A DNA stretch of 64,000 nt from CAVWUA01 sp963758025 (GCA_963758025.1 CAVWUA010000018.1:3429-67428), one strand, 5' to 3'. Positions 9,374-19,657 are shown, counted from the first letter of the stretch. Notes: generated by a model from the letters alone, not told the origin. Numbers and translations: made by a program.

Positions 9374-10572
9374 TCACTGCTTGACGCGCTCGGAGACGGA
9401 CGGCATTGGCCGGTCTGGCGGGAGGTCCTTCAAGCGCTGGTTGAACTTGAATCTCCGCACGTGATCTGGTGGCACGCCGATGACGCTGGCGATGTTGGTG
9501 GTCCAGCGGGTCAACTCGCCGTCATCGATGTCGCCCACGACCCAGACGGTCCGACGGTACTTCAGGGCGTCCAGGAGCGGGGCCGGGATCTGCTTCTTCA
9601 GCGCTTCCATCCGGCACTCGGCGATCCCTCGCTCTGTCTCGACGTCCAGCGGAGTGCCGGGGATGTGGTCCGAGAGCACGTCAACGTCGTCAACGACGAG
9701 GAGGTCGGACGTTTGCCAGGGCCAGAGGATGCGGCCGTCGTCGAACTCCGGCTGGTCCCACTGCCCGTCCTCCTTCAAGGCGGACTGGAGGAGCTTGGCC
9801 AGGGTCGTGTACCGGCCGATTCCCATCCGGATGGCGAACTCGGTGCCGATGCCGATGGACAGGCTGCTCTTGCCCGAGTCCAGCGGGCCAGCCAGGACCA
9901 GGTGGTTTGTCGTCGTCGCGCGGCTGCCCGCCGGTGACGGACGGCTCAGGTCCACGATGAACTGCGCCGTCTCCTTCGGGATCGGGTTCGGGAAATTGGC
10001 CAGGCGATAGAGGTACGGGTACCCCCCTTGCTGGAAGGTCAGCTTCCGGCGGAGCCAGACATAGCCCAGCCCCAGCGCGAAGATCCCCGTGATCGGGACC
10101 GCGATCAGCCCGAGGCGCGGCTCCTCAGCCCCAGGCCCGCGACGATCGCCCCCAGGGCGATGTAGAAGACAGCCGTGAAGGTGTTGAAGAAGATCTCCAG
10201 GCCATTGAACCGGAATACGCTTTTGGATTGCCGCGCCTTCATCCACTGGCGGCGGAAGTCGTCCGCTTCCTTCAGGACGAACACCGCGACGACGGCCAGG
10301 CCGAGCCACAGCCCGGCCCGCGATTGCGAATAGCCGAATTGAATCGCGGCCCAGGTCAGGGCGATCGTGATCTCAAAGCCCAGGGCGAAGTGCCCGAACT
10401 GGTCGGCGACCCACTCGTAGCTGAACGTCACCGTGTCCTGGACGTCCTTGCCGAAGAGGTCGCGGATGACCTGGCTGACGACCGCCTTGACGCCGGGCAG
10501 GCGCGGCTTCGAGAGGGGCAGACTCTCCACACCCGGCGCGGGCTGGGCGGCTGTCATCGGCTCGGCGTTCAC
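9374..10572 (-). CDS. Membrane-anchored AAA-type ATPase (one frame break)
   Basis: About 399 residues once one missing base is restored in a G run at 10129-10132. Start is GTG at 10572 with GGAGG six bases upstream. The N-terminal half has about four membrane segments (HFALGFEITIALTWAAIQF, AGLWLGLAVVAVFVL, FFNTFTAVFYIALGAIVAGL, LIAVPITGIFALGLGYVW). The C-terminal half is a P-loop domain with Walker A GPLDSGKSS and Walker B LLVVDDVDVL, resembling DnaA/IstB-type ATPases. Substrate and partners are unknown. It is last in a minus-strand set with 10614-11312 and 11335-13277. An alternative is two overlapping genes, but the ATPase part then has no good start. Confidence 0.75.
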
Positions 10573-10613
10573 GGAAAGCCTCCAGTCCGGGGCGGTCCCC
10601 CGGGTTGAACAGG

Positions 10614-11312
10614 TCACGGCCCGACGGCTTCGGCCCCTCGCCCGCGGGACAGCAGCCAGGCCGGCAACGCCAGCACGACCGCCCCGACCAGGGTATAGCC
10701 CAGGGCGTGAATGACGGGGTTCTTGCCGAAGACGATCGAGGCGATCACGAAGCTGACGAAAACGTAAAGCCAGGTCAGGACGTGGAGGACCAGGGGAGCG
10801 ATTCTCCGAGGGCCCCGGCCCCGCTCGAACCACGCGACCACGACGTCGATCAGCCAGAGCGCCATGACCACGAAATTGCTGTAGGCGACGAACGTCCCCT
10901 GGTGAGCGATCACCAGGTCGAGGATCGTCGGGTTTTCCGGGACGTGGAACAGCTCGGGATGGAGCCGTGCCGTCTCGACCTGGCCGCCGAAGACGCCAAA
11001 CCAGGAGTAGGCGAAGTGGATCGCGTACGCGATGAAGCTGAACGTCCAGAACAGCCGCCAGGCGTTCCGTATGCCTGGCGAACGGAGCCGGAACGGGAAC
11101 AGTACCAGGGCCGGAATCGCCAGGATCAGCGCCAGCCGGACCGTGTAGATCGCGCGGTAGAAGAGCAGGTTCTCGGACAGCTCCGCGTACCAGATGGCGG
11201 CGACGAGGCCCAGGCCGAACGGCACGAAGGTCAGGCAGAGCAGCCCCGCCGTAAGGCCCGGCCCCTGCGCGAGGGCCGGTTCCTGGGTCGGCTCCTGGGC
11301 GACGGTCGTCAT
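10614..11312 (-). CDS. Multi-pass membrane protein, unknown
   Basis: A 232-residue protein with about six to seven hydrophobic segments (GLLCLTFVPFGLGLVAAIWY, AIYTVRLALILAIPALVLF, LFWTFSFIAYAIHFAYSWF, FVVMALWLIDVVVAW, LVLHVLTWLYVFVSFVIASIVF, LVGAVVLALPAWLL). Isolated His residues in or near the helices (AIHFAYS, HQGTFVAYS, LVLHVLTW, PVIHALGY) could bind haem or quinone, but this is speculative. ATG at 11312 follows AGAGGGA. It lies between a di-haem cytochrome (11335) and the membrane ATPase (10572) with short gaps, which suggests an operon and a link to electron transfer. I recognise no named family. Confidence 0.75.
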   Translation of the reverse strand: MTTVAQEPTQEPALAQGPGLTAGLLCLTFVPFGLGLVAAIWYAELSENLLFYRAIYTVRLALILAIPALVLFPFRLRSPGIRNAWRLFWTFSFIAYAIHFAYSWFGVFGGQVETARLHPELFHVPENPTILDLVIAHQGTFVAYSNFVVMALWLIDVVVAWFERGRGPRRIAPLVLHVLTWLYVFVSFVIASIVFGKNPVIHALGYTLVGAVVLALPAWLLSRGRGAEAVGP

Positions 11313-11334
11313 CGTGTCGTCCCTCTTCCTCTTA

Positions 11335-13277
11335 TCAGAGCGTCTTGAGGTATTCGAGAAGGTCCTTCAGCTCGTCGGTGTGCGTCTTCGCCTCGTCTCG
11401 CCCCCACGGATAGTTGTGCCCGGTGTTATGGTTGCCCTGGGCGCTTGTGTCGAAGGGCCAGACCAGCGGGGCATCCGGCGCGACCTTCGACGGATCGGGC
11501 GGGGCGCCTTTGACGGTAACCGCCAGGCCGACATTTTCCGCATCATAAGGGTCGAAGCTCCGGAGGAACGAATCCGGGCGATCCTCGAGGTTCAGGAGCT
11601 GCGTGAGGGTCGGCACGCTGGCGTTGTGCAGGTACGGAGCGCGGGTGAAGAGCGAGTCGAGCGGCGCGTTGATGTAGCCCCCGGAGTTGCGGATCTCCGA
11701 CCGGGGGGTGTACAGCGGGTGGTCGAGCGGGTAGTACTCCCCGGTCGTCTTGATCGGGTGATTGCGGTCGAAATAGGTGAACAGGACGTAGGGCATGATC
11801 GCGGCGTCGCGGAAGGCGACCCGCTCGGGGTCAGTTGCCTGGTCCTGCCACGCCTCGTGGTCCGGGAACTCGATCCAGTCGGCTGGCCAGCGATCTCGGG
11901 GGTACTGGAAGGGGTCGATCGCCGGGACGATCCGGCCGAATTCCGGCGACGACGTCTGCCAGACACCGGGGTCAGCCGGGTCGGGCTGGCCGTGGCATCC
12001 GGCGCACCACTTCCGGTAGCCGCGCGCCCTCGGCGCTGGGCGTCGCTGAGGCTGGTCGCCTCGACGTCGCCCGACTCCGCCGCCTCGGTGGAGGGCTCGG
12101 CGGGGGGCTTGCCGAAGATGTCGGCCCACTTCGGGCCGACCAGCACCTCCACGGTGTAGTCGGCCGCGTCGATGATGTTGCGGCCGATACCCAGCCCGCC
12201 GAGGTTGTGGACCGACCCGCCGGCGGTCATGGCCGCCAGCCCGCTCCGGGTGTTCGGCAGCTTCACGCTCCCGTCGAACTGGGCCCAGAGCCGGTCCTTC
12301 TCGCGGAAGACCGCCGGGATCTTCGAGAACCCCCGGTTATGCGACGCCGGCAGGTTCAGGACCGTGTTGTCCAGGGTCACGAACGGCTCGGTCCGGCCCG
12401 GCCCGACCGGGTTATAGGCGGCGGTCCGCAACTGCTCGGGCGTCGGCGGCAGGTCGTATTTCATCTTCGTGTGCTCGGCGGCCGACTGAGCCCCCTGGAG
12501 CCAGAACCAGATCATGAGCTGCTCGGGCCTCGTCAGCGCGCGGAGCCCCCGCTTGCGCCTCGCCTTCTGGACGCTGGACAGCGAGAGCGCGTATTCGTAA
12601 TCCGAATCGTCCAGGTTCGGCCCTTCCGTGACCGAGACCGGCTTGCGCCGCGCCTCGGGAACCGAGGGCTTCACCTTCCGGGCCAGCAGGACGCCGCGGA
12701 AGGCCTGGAAGAAGCCGATCAGGTCGAGCCCGGTATTACCCGCCCCGTAGACGAGCGTCGCCTCCGGTCCTCGGTCGGGCAGCCGGGCCGAGTGGCACCC
12801 CGCGCAGGCCAGGCCGACAAACCGCACCGGCGACGGGTCGGGGCCGAACGGCCGGTAGTGCGAGAGCGTGAATCCGACCGGCAAGGCCCGGAGTTCGCGA
12901 TCCTCCTCCAGCAGCGCTCCCAGCTCCGGGTTGGTCGCCGGGACGGTGCGCTCGCCGATCCGCCGTTCGAGGAAGCCGTACCGTTCGATCCAGCCACCGG
13001 CCAGGATTCCCGTCTCCTTCTCGACCCGGGGCGGCGGGAACCGCTCGGGATCGATGTCGGGCAGGACCTCCAGCACCGGCAACGGAATGAACTCCGTGCC
13101 GATGCTGCCGGCGATGAAGACCGTCTGCTTGTCCTCGAACCAGCGCGGGCCGGGCAGCGAGTGTTCCAGGTAGACGAACACCGCCGTTCCCACCAACAGC
13201 AGAAACGTCACGCCGATCGCGATGCGATAGAGGATCGGGGACAGGGGGACGTCGCGAGAGCTATCGGTGCGGTTCAT
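11335..13277 (-). CDS. Di-haem cytochrome c, membrane-anchored (one frame break)
   Basis: About 647 residues if one base is restored near 12022-12031. An N-terminal signal or anchor (YRIAIGVTFLLLVGTAVFVYL) precedes an extracytoplasmic region with two CxxCH haem c sites: LACAGCHSARLPD in the middle, and KWCAGCHGQPDP just after the frame break. The second half (PYLHNASVPTLTQLL, THTDELKDLLEYLKTL) resembles the di-haem peroxidase / thiol-oxidoreductase type common in Planctomycetes. Start ATG at 13277. It heads the minus-strand group with 10614-11312 and 9374-10572. The electron donor, and whether it has peroxidase activity, cannot be read from the sequence. Confidence 0.82.
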
Positions 13278-13613
13278 CGCATTGCACCAGGGTAATTCTG
13301 GTGAGCGGAATCGGGGCGACACAAGACCCGCGTCTGTGGATCTCAAGTCCCCGAGACCCATCCTCGACCCGGGACGCTCACCCGTGCCCGGAGTCGTCGG
13401 AGCCGACCGCAATGTCACCCGCCGCGTGACCGGAATGCCCGCCGTCGTGGCGGTGAGTGGGCTCCACGGAAAACCAACATGAATCAGCGGCGTGACGGAC
13501 GCAAGCATATTCCCGGGTTTTTTTTGGCACGGCGGTCGTGCCCGTTATTTCCCGGCCCGGCGGAGACCTGTTCCGGGAGCCGTCGCGTTGCGTCGAGGAA
13601 TGTCCGTAGCCCC
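13278..13613. other. Gap with one doubtful His-rich ORF
   Basis: Between the cytochrome start and the kinase remnant. A minus-strand frame (13378-13617) ends in a His/Gly-rich tail (HRHDGGHSGHAAGD), but its first half looks random and it has no clear ribosome-binding site. I do not call it a gene. Confidence 0.35.
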
Positions 13614-14399
13614 TCACGATCGTGTCATGCTCGGTCCCTTGACAACGTGTTGGGGTGGCTGAGCGGTCGGTTGAAGGTGAAATCGTTGGGGAAGGGTTTG
13701 CCCCTGGCGGTGATCTTCGTGATCGAGGGCGCGGCTACGGCGGATCTGCTGCGCGACGATGAAGCCGTTGAGGGCCAGGATCAGGAGCTGGACGTTCGGG
13801 TAATGATTTGGATCAAGCCCGGCATCGCGGAGCCTGGCCTCGCAGGCCAGGGCAGCGTATCCAACGAGGCAGAGGCACGTGGTCAGCCAGACCAGGCGGA
13901 CCCGTTGCCAGAGGCCGGAGACGGTGATCAGGAGCGGATAGCCGATGACGAGGGAACTGGTCACGGCGTCGAGCACGCGGAGCGCGGCGGTGAGCATGGC
14001 GACGTCGAGAACCATCCATGCCGCGCGAAGCCGTTCCAGGTGCGCTCCCGGTCGAACGAACCGGCGGAGGACGAGCGAGGTCAGCAGCCACGCCAGTTCG
14101 ACCGTGGTCACAATCCAGTGAACCCGGACGTTGGGCCGGGGGTTGAGCAGGAAGTTCACCTGGGTCAAGCTGACGATGGACGCCTGGCTCGGGAGGCGGG
14201 CGGCCAGATCGGGCTCGCGGCGGGCCCATCGGCGGAGGAGATCACCAACAACGGCGCGACCGGCGCGAATCTCCTCGCTACGGAGGAATCGCTCCAGATC
14301 GTCCGCCAGCTCGGCGGCCGAACCGTAGCGATCGGCGGGTCGTTTCTCCAGGCATTTCAGGCAGATGAGTTCCAGGTCTCGCGGTCGGGGAGCAGGCAT
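13614..14399 (-). pseudogene. C-terminal remnant of a Ser/Thr protein kinase with membrane tail
   Basis: The first recognisable stretch, RPRDLELICLKCLEKRPADRYGSAAELADDLERFL, is the last lobe of a eukaryotic-type (Hanks) kinase. The P-loop, catalytic HRD and DFG parts that should precede it are absent, and upstream sequence in all minus-strand frames shows nothing kinase-like. The rest, about residues 70-240, is a membrane domain with four or five hydrophobic segments (WIVTTVELAWLLTSLVL, LVIGYPLLITVSGLW, LVWLTTCLCLVGYAAL). It could be a 5'-deleted pseudogene or a separately expressed membrane piece. The ECF sigma gene at 14718 starts divergently about 320 bases away. Confidence 0.65.
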
Positions 14400-14717
14400 C
14401 CCCGCCGCATGGGCGAGCCCTACGCCGTCGGGTACGGTCGATCTCCGCGTCGACTGTCCATGTTCGGAAGGATAACATCATCGCAACGTGACCGCTTTCG
14501 GGTCCGCGGGGCAACCTTGGCGAAGCGCCCCGAAAGGGCGCGCTGACGGCAGAGGAACGAGGACGACTGCCGCGGAGCGTCCTGGAACCATCTTGCCGAA
14601 AACCCAGCGGTCCGCAGGAGCTTGAATTCCACCCTCTCCGAAGATTTGCGGATGAATCGGCCTCGACGTGGTAGTTAACACGTAGAGGGCAATGACGCGG
14701 GTCAGCCGGGCGGTGGC
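14400..14717. other. Divergent gap between kinase remnant and ECF sigma gene
   Basis: No gene is seen. The kinase frame continues open for some codons upstream of 14399 (VGLAHAAG) without a start, consistent with truncation of the kinase. The promoter of the sigma-factor gene should lie here. Confidence 0.4.
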
Positions 14718-17168
14718 ATGGGAAACAGCCGGATGAAGGTACCAAACCGGGATCTCGAGACGCTCTTCAGGATCGGCGCGGGCGGCGGGCTGTCGGACGA
14801 CAAACTCCTTGAGCGGTTCGCCGCCGACCGGGACGAGGCGGTGTTCGAGGCCCTTCTCGTGCGTCACGGCCCGATGGTCTGGGGCGTCTGTCGACGCATC
14901 CTCCGCGACCCCAACGACGCCGAGGACGCGTTCCAGGCCACCTTCCTCGTACTCGCCCGCAAGGCCTCCTCGATCGCCCATCGGGAGATGCTCGCCAACT
15001 GGCTCTATGCCGTGGCGTACAAGACAGCCGTGAGGGCCAGGGCGATGGCTTTCAGGCGGCGGGCGAGAGAGCAACAGGTGGCGGAGATGCCCGAACCCGA
15101 AGCCGGGACGGACGAACGGCGGGACGACCTGCTGAGGCTCCTGGATGAGGAGTTGAGCCGGCTGCCTGAGAAGTATCGCATCCCCGTCGTCCTCTGCGAC
15201 CTGGAGGGTAAAAAGCACAAGGAAGCGGCGAGTCAACTCGGGTGGCCGGTCGGGACGGTATCGAGCCGGTTGTCGAGGGGAAGGGCGATGCTGGCGAAGC
15301 GGCTCGCCCGGCGTGGCATATCGCTCTCGGTTGGCTCGCTGGCGGTGTGCCTGGCTCGGGAGGCGGCCTCGGCCAGCCTGCCGACGGGGTTGATCGGTGC
15401 CACGGCTCAGGCAGCGGGCCTGTTCGCGGTGGGCAAGGCGGCGGGGGTGGTGCCCGCCGAGGTCGCAAACCTGACAAAGGAGGTCCTGAAGATGATGCTC
15501 TTGTCCAGGCTCAAGGTCGCCATTCCGCTGCTGCTGTTGGCCCTCTCGTGCACCGGCCTCATCTGGAACGAAACCGGGGCCGTCGGAGCGGGACAGCAGC
15601 GCAAGGCCGAGGCCCCAAAACCGGCCCTGAGCCCGCCAGAGAAAGCCGAATCGCCCGCGTCCCCGAAGTGGGCGCACCTGACGACCGACACCGGGTTCGA
15701 GTCGTGGGTGCGACTTGAGGACGGGCGTAACCTCTGGAAGACCGAGGAGTACGCCGGGGTCCACGACCCGGCCTCGGGGACCGAGCTGAACTACCGGGGC
15801 GACGGGCCGATCGTACGGCGGCCGGACATCGTCGGGGTCAAGGACGACGGAAGCCGCGACGTCGGGTTCGCCCTGGATCGAGCCGGCGTCGGACCGCTCG
15901 GCCCGGCCGAGATGCGGCGGCGGATGACCGAGGAGGGGCGGCGGGTCGAGGGCGCGAACTTCCTGTCCGAAGCCCAGGTCGTCGACCTCGACGGCCGCCG
16001 CTGCCTCCGGATCGACCTGTCCCGGCCCGACTCGCTGGGCCAGTCGAGGCTGAGCGAGCAGACGTGGTACGACGTCGAGACGCGCCGGCCGATCCGGCGT
16101 CGGGAGATCCTCCAGCTCGCCAACCAGCAAAAATACAAGCGTGAGTACCGGACGACGACCATCACCTACGTCGACACCGGCCCGGCCGACATCTACGCGA
16201 TGGGCGTGCCGGCGGGGACACCGATCGTGGACGAGGCGACGCTCAACAAGGTCGACATCCCCCCCGCGCTCCAGCTCGCCTTCGACGGCGCGGCGCGGGA
16301 AATCAAGCGTCTCCCGCGGTCGCTCCGGATCGTCGAGGACGGCGATACTGGCCTGCAACTGACCTACTGGTCGGCCCCCGAGGGCTATCTGGAGGCGCGG
16401 GCCGCGTTCGCCCGCGACCACAACGACAATGGGATCTACAACGCCGGGACGCCACGGTCGTTCTTCGCCGACCATCAGCGCTCGTCCGGCATCGAGATCC
16501 CGCGATTCCTGCGAACCCGCCCCGGCAATGACCTTATGGCCGATGCACTCGCCGCGTGGCTTCCCATAGATAGGTCGGTGAACGTCCACCTTAACGACGG
16601 CACGATGCGTTACGACCTGACGCGGATGATCGGCGCGGCCGACAAGCCCCGGCAGGTCCGGGTCCACGTCCTCCGGGGCGAATCGTTCAACGACCTCCCG
16701 AAGCCGATCGAGGAGACCTGGGGATACGCCTTTGACAACCGCCGTTATCTCAAACTCGTCCCATCGGAGCCCGGCACGCCCGAGGGGTGGGTGGCGATCA
16801 AGGTCGATTATCCCTCGATCCGCGAGCTATATTACGCCGATCCGGAGCATGGCTACGCCGTCGCCCGGATGGTCGAGTGGTCCGACCATAACGACGGACG
16901 GATGACGTTTCGAACCGAGTCGAAGGCGGTCCGCTGGTCTCAGCTTCCCGGCGGCGTCTGGTACGTCTCGGAATGGGAGCGGTTGCACCATCTCGACAAG
17001 TTCGACGCCTCGGGCAAGCCCGAGGCCGAGCAGCAGTCGGACTACACCACGGTCCGCCGCGTCGTCATCACCCCGATGGATCCCGAGACGTTCCCACCGG
17101 GAATCTTCGACGGTGAGAAATTCCTCGACGAGGCGCGGAAGGAGGGGGCGAAGATTGAGGTGGACTGA
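14718..17168 (+). CDS. ECF sigma factor fused to a large C-terminal domain
   Basis: 816 residues. Residues 1-190 are an ECF sigma factor: region 2 contains HGPMVWGVCRRILRDPNDAEDAFQATFLVLARKA, and region 4 contains LPEKYRIPVVLCDLEGKKHKEAASQLGWPVGTVSSRLSRGRAML. A hydrophobic stretch near residue 270 (LKVAIPLLLLALSCTGLIW) could span the membrane. The remaining ~540 residues form an extracytoplasmic-type domain of unknown function with repeated VRLEDG, LNYRGDG and VDLDGRRCLRIDL patterns. Such planctomycete ECFs are thought to be controlled by their own C-terminal extension instead of a separate anti-sigma factor. ATG at 14718 is used; 14733 is an alternative. No anti-sigma gene adjoins it. Confidence 0.88.
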   Translation: MGNSRMKVPNRDLETLFRIGAGGGLSDDKLLERFAADRDEAVFEALLVRHGPMVWGVCRRILRDPNDAEDAFQATFLVLARKASSIAHREMLANWLYAVAYKTAVRARAMAFRRRAREQQVAEMPEPEAGTDERRDDLLRLLDEELSRLPEKYRIPVVLCDLEGKKHKEAASQLGWPVGTVSSRLSRGRAMLAKRLARRGISLSVGSLAVCLAREAASASLPTGLIGATAQAAGLFAVGKAAGVVPAEVANLTKEVLKMMLLSRLKVAIPLLLLALSCTGLIWNETGAVGAGQQRKAEAPKPALSPPEKAESPASPKWAHLTTDTGFESWVRLEDGRNLWKTEEYAGVHDPASGTELNYRGDGPIVRRPDIVGVKDDGSRDVGFALDRAGVGPLGPAEMRRRMTEEGRRVEGANFLSEAQVVDLDGRRCLRIDLSRPDSLGQSRLSEQTWYDVETRRPIRRREILQLANQQKYKREYRTTTITYVDTGPADIYAMGVPAGTPIVDEATLNKVDIPPALQLAFDGAAREIKRLPRSLRIVEDGDTGLQLTYWSAPEGYLEARAAFARDHNDNGIYNAGTPRSFFADHQRSSGIEIPRFLRTRPGNDLMADALAAWLPIDRSVNVHLNDGTMRYDLTRMIGAADKPRQVRVHVLRGESFNDLPKPIEETWGYAFDNRRYLKLVPSEPGTPEGWVAIKVDYPSIRELYYADPEHGYAVARMVEWSDHNDGRMTFRTESKAVRWSQLPGGVWYVSEWERLHHLDKFDASGKPEAEQQSDYTTVRRVVITPMDPETFPPGIFDGEKFLDEARKEGAKIEVD

Positions 17169-17272
17169 CTTGCCGCCGCACCGTGCTGGCTGCGGAACGA
17201 CGGTTGCCCGCGGACTGAGAACGAGTTCGATCAGGGAGCCACCGCGACCGGACGAGGTCCGTGGGGCGTCGA

Positions 17273-17663
17273 TCAGGCTTCGATGAGAACCTCACGAACC
17301 ACGTCCGGGCATTCGGGATCATGAGCCTGGGTGTTGAAACCGAGCAGGACCATCACGCCCTGGCCGTTGTTCTGAAACGCGTGGGGCACGCCGGGGAGAA
17401 TCGTGATCCGGTATGCCTGCCCTTCGGGGATGGCAAGGTCGTGGACCTCGCCATCGTCGCGGTAGCGGAACAGGCAAGGGCCGAGCGCGAGGGTGACTTC
17501 CGTTCCTTTTTCGTGGTAATGATTCCCACGGATCGCCCCCGGTTCGGTCAGAACGAGGTGCGCGTTTCGCTGGAGGGGCAGGGCGTCCGGTCCCAGGGGC
17601 TCGATCACCAGCCCGCGCGTCGGTCGGAAAGGAGATGGGTTCGATCGTGATCCGCCTGGTCAT
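17273..17663 (-). CDS. Cupin-fold protein (one frame break)
   Basis: A small single-cupin protein of about 129 residues. The metal-binding motifs are visible as GNHYHEKGTEVTLALG (motif 1, two His and a Glu) and ILPGVPHAFQNNG (motif 2 His). An in-frame GTG at 17608 would give 111 residues. However, sequence just upstream in another frame (MTRRITIEPISFPTDAR, ATG at 17663) reads like a natural N-terminus; one extra base near 17612-17614 separates the two. AGGAAA precedes that ATG. It may be a sugar-nucleotide or small-molecule cupin; the substrate is unknown. Confidence 0.78.
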
Positions 17664-17795
17664 GCGTCGGTTTCCTGATCGGGAGAATTGAGGATCCGCG
17701 TCTCGCCGGACATCCGGGTTCGTGGAACGGGTTTCGAACCGTATCATGGAACGTGACCGAGGTCCAATCGATCCCGATTCCCGAACAGGACGACC

Positions 17796-18104
17796 ATGAT
17801 TCACGTCATCGCCACCATCGAACTGAACGACAGCCAGCGCGCGGCGTTTCTGAACGAGTTCCACAAGATCGTGCCGCAGGTTCTCGCCGAGGACGGTTGC
17901 ATCGCCTATGGCCCCACGATCGACGTTCCGACGGACATCCCGGCGCAGCAATCCGTGCGGGAGAATGTCGTGACGATCCTTGAGGCGTGGGAAAGCGTCG
18001 AGCATCTCAAGCGGCACCTGGACGCGCCTCACATGCACGACTATCGCACGCGTGTCAAGTCCATGGTCGCCAGGACCACGCTCGCCATTCTGACGCCGGC
18101 CTGA
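17796..18104 (+). CDS. Antibiotic biosynthesis monooxygenase (ABM) family protein
   Basis: 102 residues, the usual size for the ABM/YgiN-type ferredoxin-like fold. It shows MIHVIATIELNDSQRAAFLNEF, the mid-protein GCIAYGP, and the characteristic ILEAWESVEHLKRHLDAPHMHDY, with the conserved His in HLDAPHM. These small dimeric enzymes oxidise quinols or related aromatics or detoxify reactive species; the substrate here is unknown. AGGAC precedes the ATG. It is divergent from the cupin gene. Its 3' side runs into the dispersed repeat starting at 18141. Confidence 0.88.
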   Translation: MIHVIATIELNDSQRAAFLNEFHKIVPQVLAEDGCIAYGPTIDVPTDIPAQQSVRENVVTILEAWESVEHLKRHLDAPHMHDYRTRVKSMVARTTLAILTPA

Positions 18105-18227
18105 GCGAAGCGAAGCGAAACGACCGAGGGTCTCCGCACGTCTGAGAGTGTGTTCGAGACGGATCATTCGTCGTCGTGCGCGGTCCTGTGATTTTTCCGG
18201 AACCCCCTCCAGCTCCCCCTTGGCAAG

Positions 18228-19657
18228 CATAGGTATGGACACAACTCTCCGAATAGGTCAACCGGAGCGGTCGGGGAAGAGGCGGGGGAGGTGGCGCCTC
18301 GCAAGGTCGAGGACCTCCTCCAGGTCCTCGACCTGCATCAGGTCATCGATCGCCAGCAGCCGCTCCAGACCGGCCAGCAGCGCCGGCGCCGTCGACTCCA
18401 CCCGATGCTTCATCTGCCGACCCGACAGCCGCACCAGGACCCGGCGCAAGGTTGCGGCGGCCTCCGACTCGTCTCGTTGCAGGTGCCAGACCGTCAGACA
18501 GGCCATGCTCGCCACGCACAGCCGCCGCAGGAACGCCGCGCCGCTCTCCTGCTGCCACGACTCCGCATTCATCCCGGCCGATTTGAGCAACTTATGATAC
18601 GATTCGATCCCCCACCGCCACGCGTACCACCGGCCGATCGTCGCCGCGGCGGCATCCTCGACGGCCACGTTCGTCAGCAGGAGCCACTCGGCCAGCACCG
18701 TCCCCGCCGCGTCGACCACCTGCGTCACCACCAGCCGCAGCGGCACGGGCGGGCCCGGGACGTCGACCTGCTTCTTATGGCCGCTGGCGGTCTTCTCGCC
18801 GGTATAGCGTCGCGCCGGCCGGTGCAGGACCACGGTCGCCTCGGCGACGCGAATCGTCCCGGTGCCGGCCCGGATCGTGACCGTCTCGGGCCGGCCCGCC
18901 GTGTCGCGCACGTCGGTGAACGAGCCGGTCAGGGCGGCGGCCACCACGCCCAGCTTGCACGCGTGTCCTTCGTGCAGGACGACGCGGTCGCGGTTGGCGC
19001 GGACGACGAACGCGTGGCCGGCGGCCTGCCAGCGGCGGTAATGGCCGACCGAATCGGCCTCACGGTCGATGACATGGATCGGCGTGCGGCCCAGGCCCCA
19101 GCGTCGCGACGCGGCCATCACGTCGTCGAGTTCATCGACGTGCCCCGGCGGCACGGCGGCGCCGCCGTGCCGCGTCGAGAGCATGCCGTCGGCGGTGCGG
19201 AGGCGGAATTCCATCGGCCCCAGCGGGCGGCCATCCGCGGCGTCGACGACCAGGGCGGTCCCCAGCTCGTAGCCCCGATCGGTGTCGTGGGAACGGACAT
19301 AGCGATCGTGCTTCGACGTGTGCGTGTTGAAGTTGAACATGCACCAGTCGTGGACAACCAGCGTGAACCGCCCCGGAGACGCGGATAAAGCGGAGCGAAC
19401 GGCGTCCTGAGCGGGCTCGATGAGGGCGTGGAAGGGGATGTCGTCGTGGTTGAGGAAGCGGGTCATGGCCCGGGCCGCGGCGAAGGGCTGGGCCGTCCCC
19501 GGCAGGGCGGACAGCCCAGTCACGACCGCGTTGACCGCGTGCGCATGCTCGCTCACGAGTTTCCAGTACCGATCCTGGTGTCGTTTGTCCAGATGTCCAA
19601 AGTAATAGCCATGCCGATCGAAGTTACCCAGGTCGAAAAGTTGTGTCCATACCTATG
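18228..19657 (-). mobile_element. IS4-family insertion sequence, complete
   Basis: A 1430-bp element with perfect 19-bp terminal inverted repeats CATAGGTATGGACACAACT (18228-18246 and 19639-19657). The flanking 9-mers CTTGGCAAG (18219-18227) and CTTAGCAAG (19658-19666) differ by one base and fit a 9-bp target duplication. The target is the centre of the CCCCCTTGGCAAGGGGG palindrome of repeat R2. One intact transposase gene lies inside. Confidence 0.93.
18258..19556 (-). CDS. IS4-family transposase
   Basis: 432 residues. DDE catalytic residues are suggested by VVHDWCMFN (first Asp), VIDREADS (second Asp) and the C-terminal Glu in YAWRWGIESYHKLLK. The last matches the IS4 signature Y-x2-R-x3-E-x6-K exactly. 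No frame defect is seen, so the element could be active. GTG or ATG near 19556 starts the protein inside the right inverted-repeat region. Confidence 0.93.
   Translation of the reverse strand: MSEHAHAVNAVVTGLSALPGTAQPFAAARAMTRFLNHDDIPFHALIEPAQDAVRSALSASPGRFTLVVHDWCMFNFNTHTSKHDRYVRSHDTDRGYELGTALVVDAADGRPLGPMEFRLRTADGMLSTRHGGAAVPPGHVDELDDVMAASRRWGLGRTPIHVIDREADSVGHYRRWQAAGHAFVVRANRDRVVLHEGHACKLGVVAAALTGSFTDVRDTAGRPETVTIRAGTGTIRVAEATVVLHRPARRYTGEKTASGHKKQVDVPGPPVPLRLVVTQVVDAAGTVLAEWLLLTNVAVEDAAAATIGRWYAWRWGIESYHKLLKSAGMNAESWQQESGAAFLRRLCVASMACLTVWHLQRDESEAAATLRRVLVRLSGRQMKHRVESTAPALLAGLERLLAIDDLMQVEDLEEVLDLARRHLPRLFPDRSG

Noticed and set aside
13378..13617. 79-codon His-rich frame upstream of the cytochrome
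   Set aside because: Only its tail has unusual composition; no ribosome-binding site and the start overlaps the kinase remnant.
14478..16667. A 729-codon antisense frame over the ECF sigma gene
   Set aside because: Low-complexity Arg/Pro/Val composition with no domain; the plus-strand sigma factor has clear motifs.
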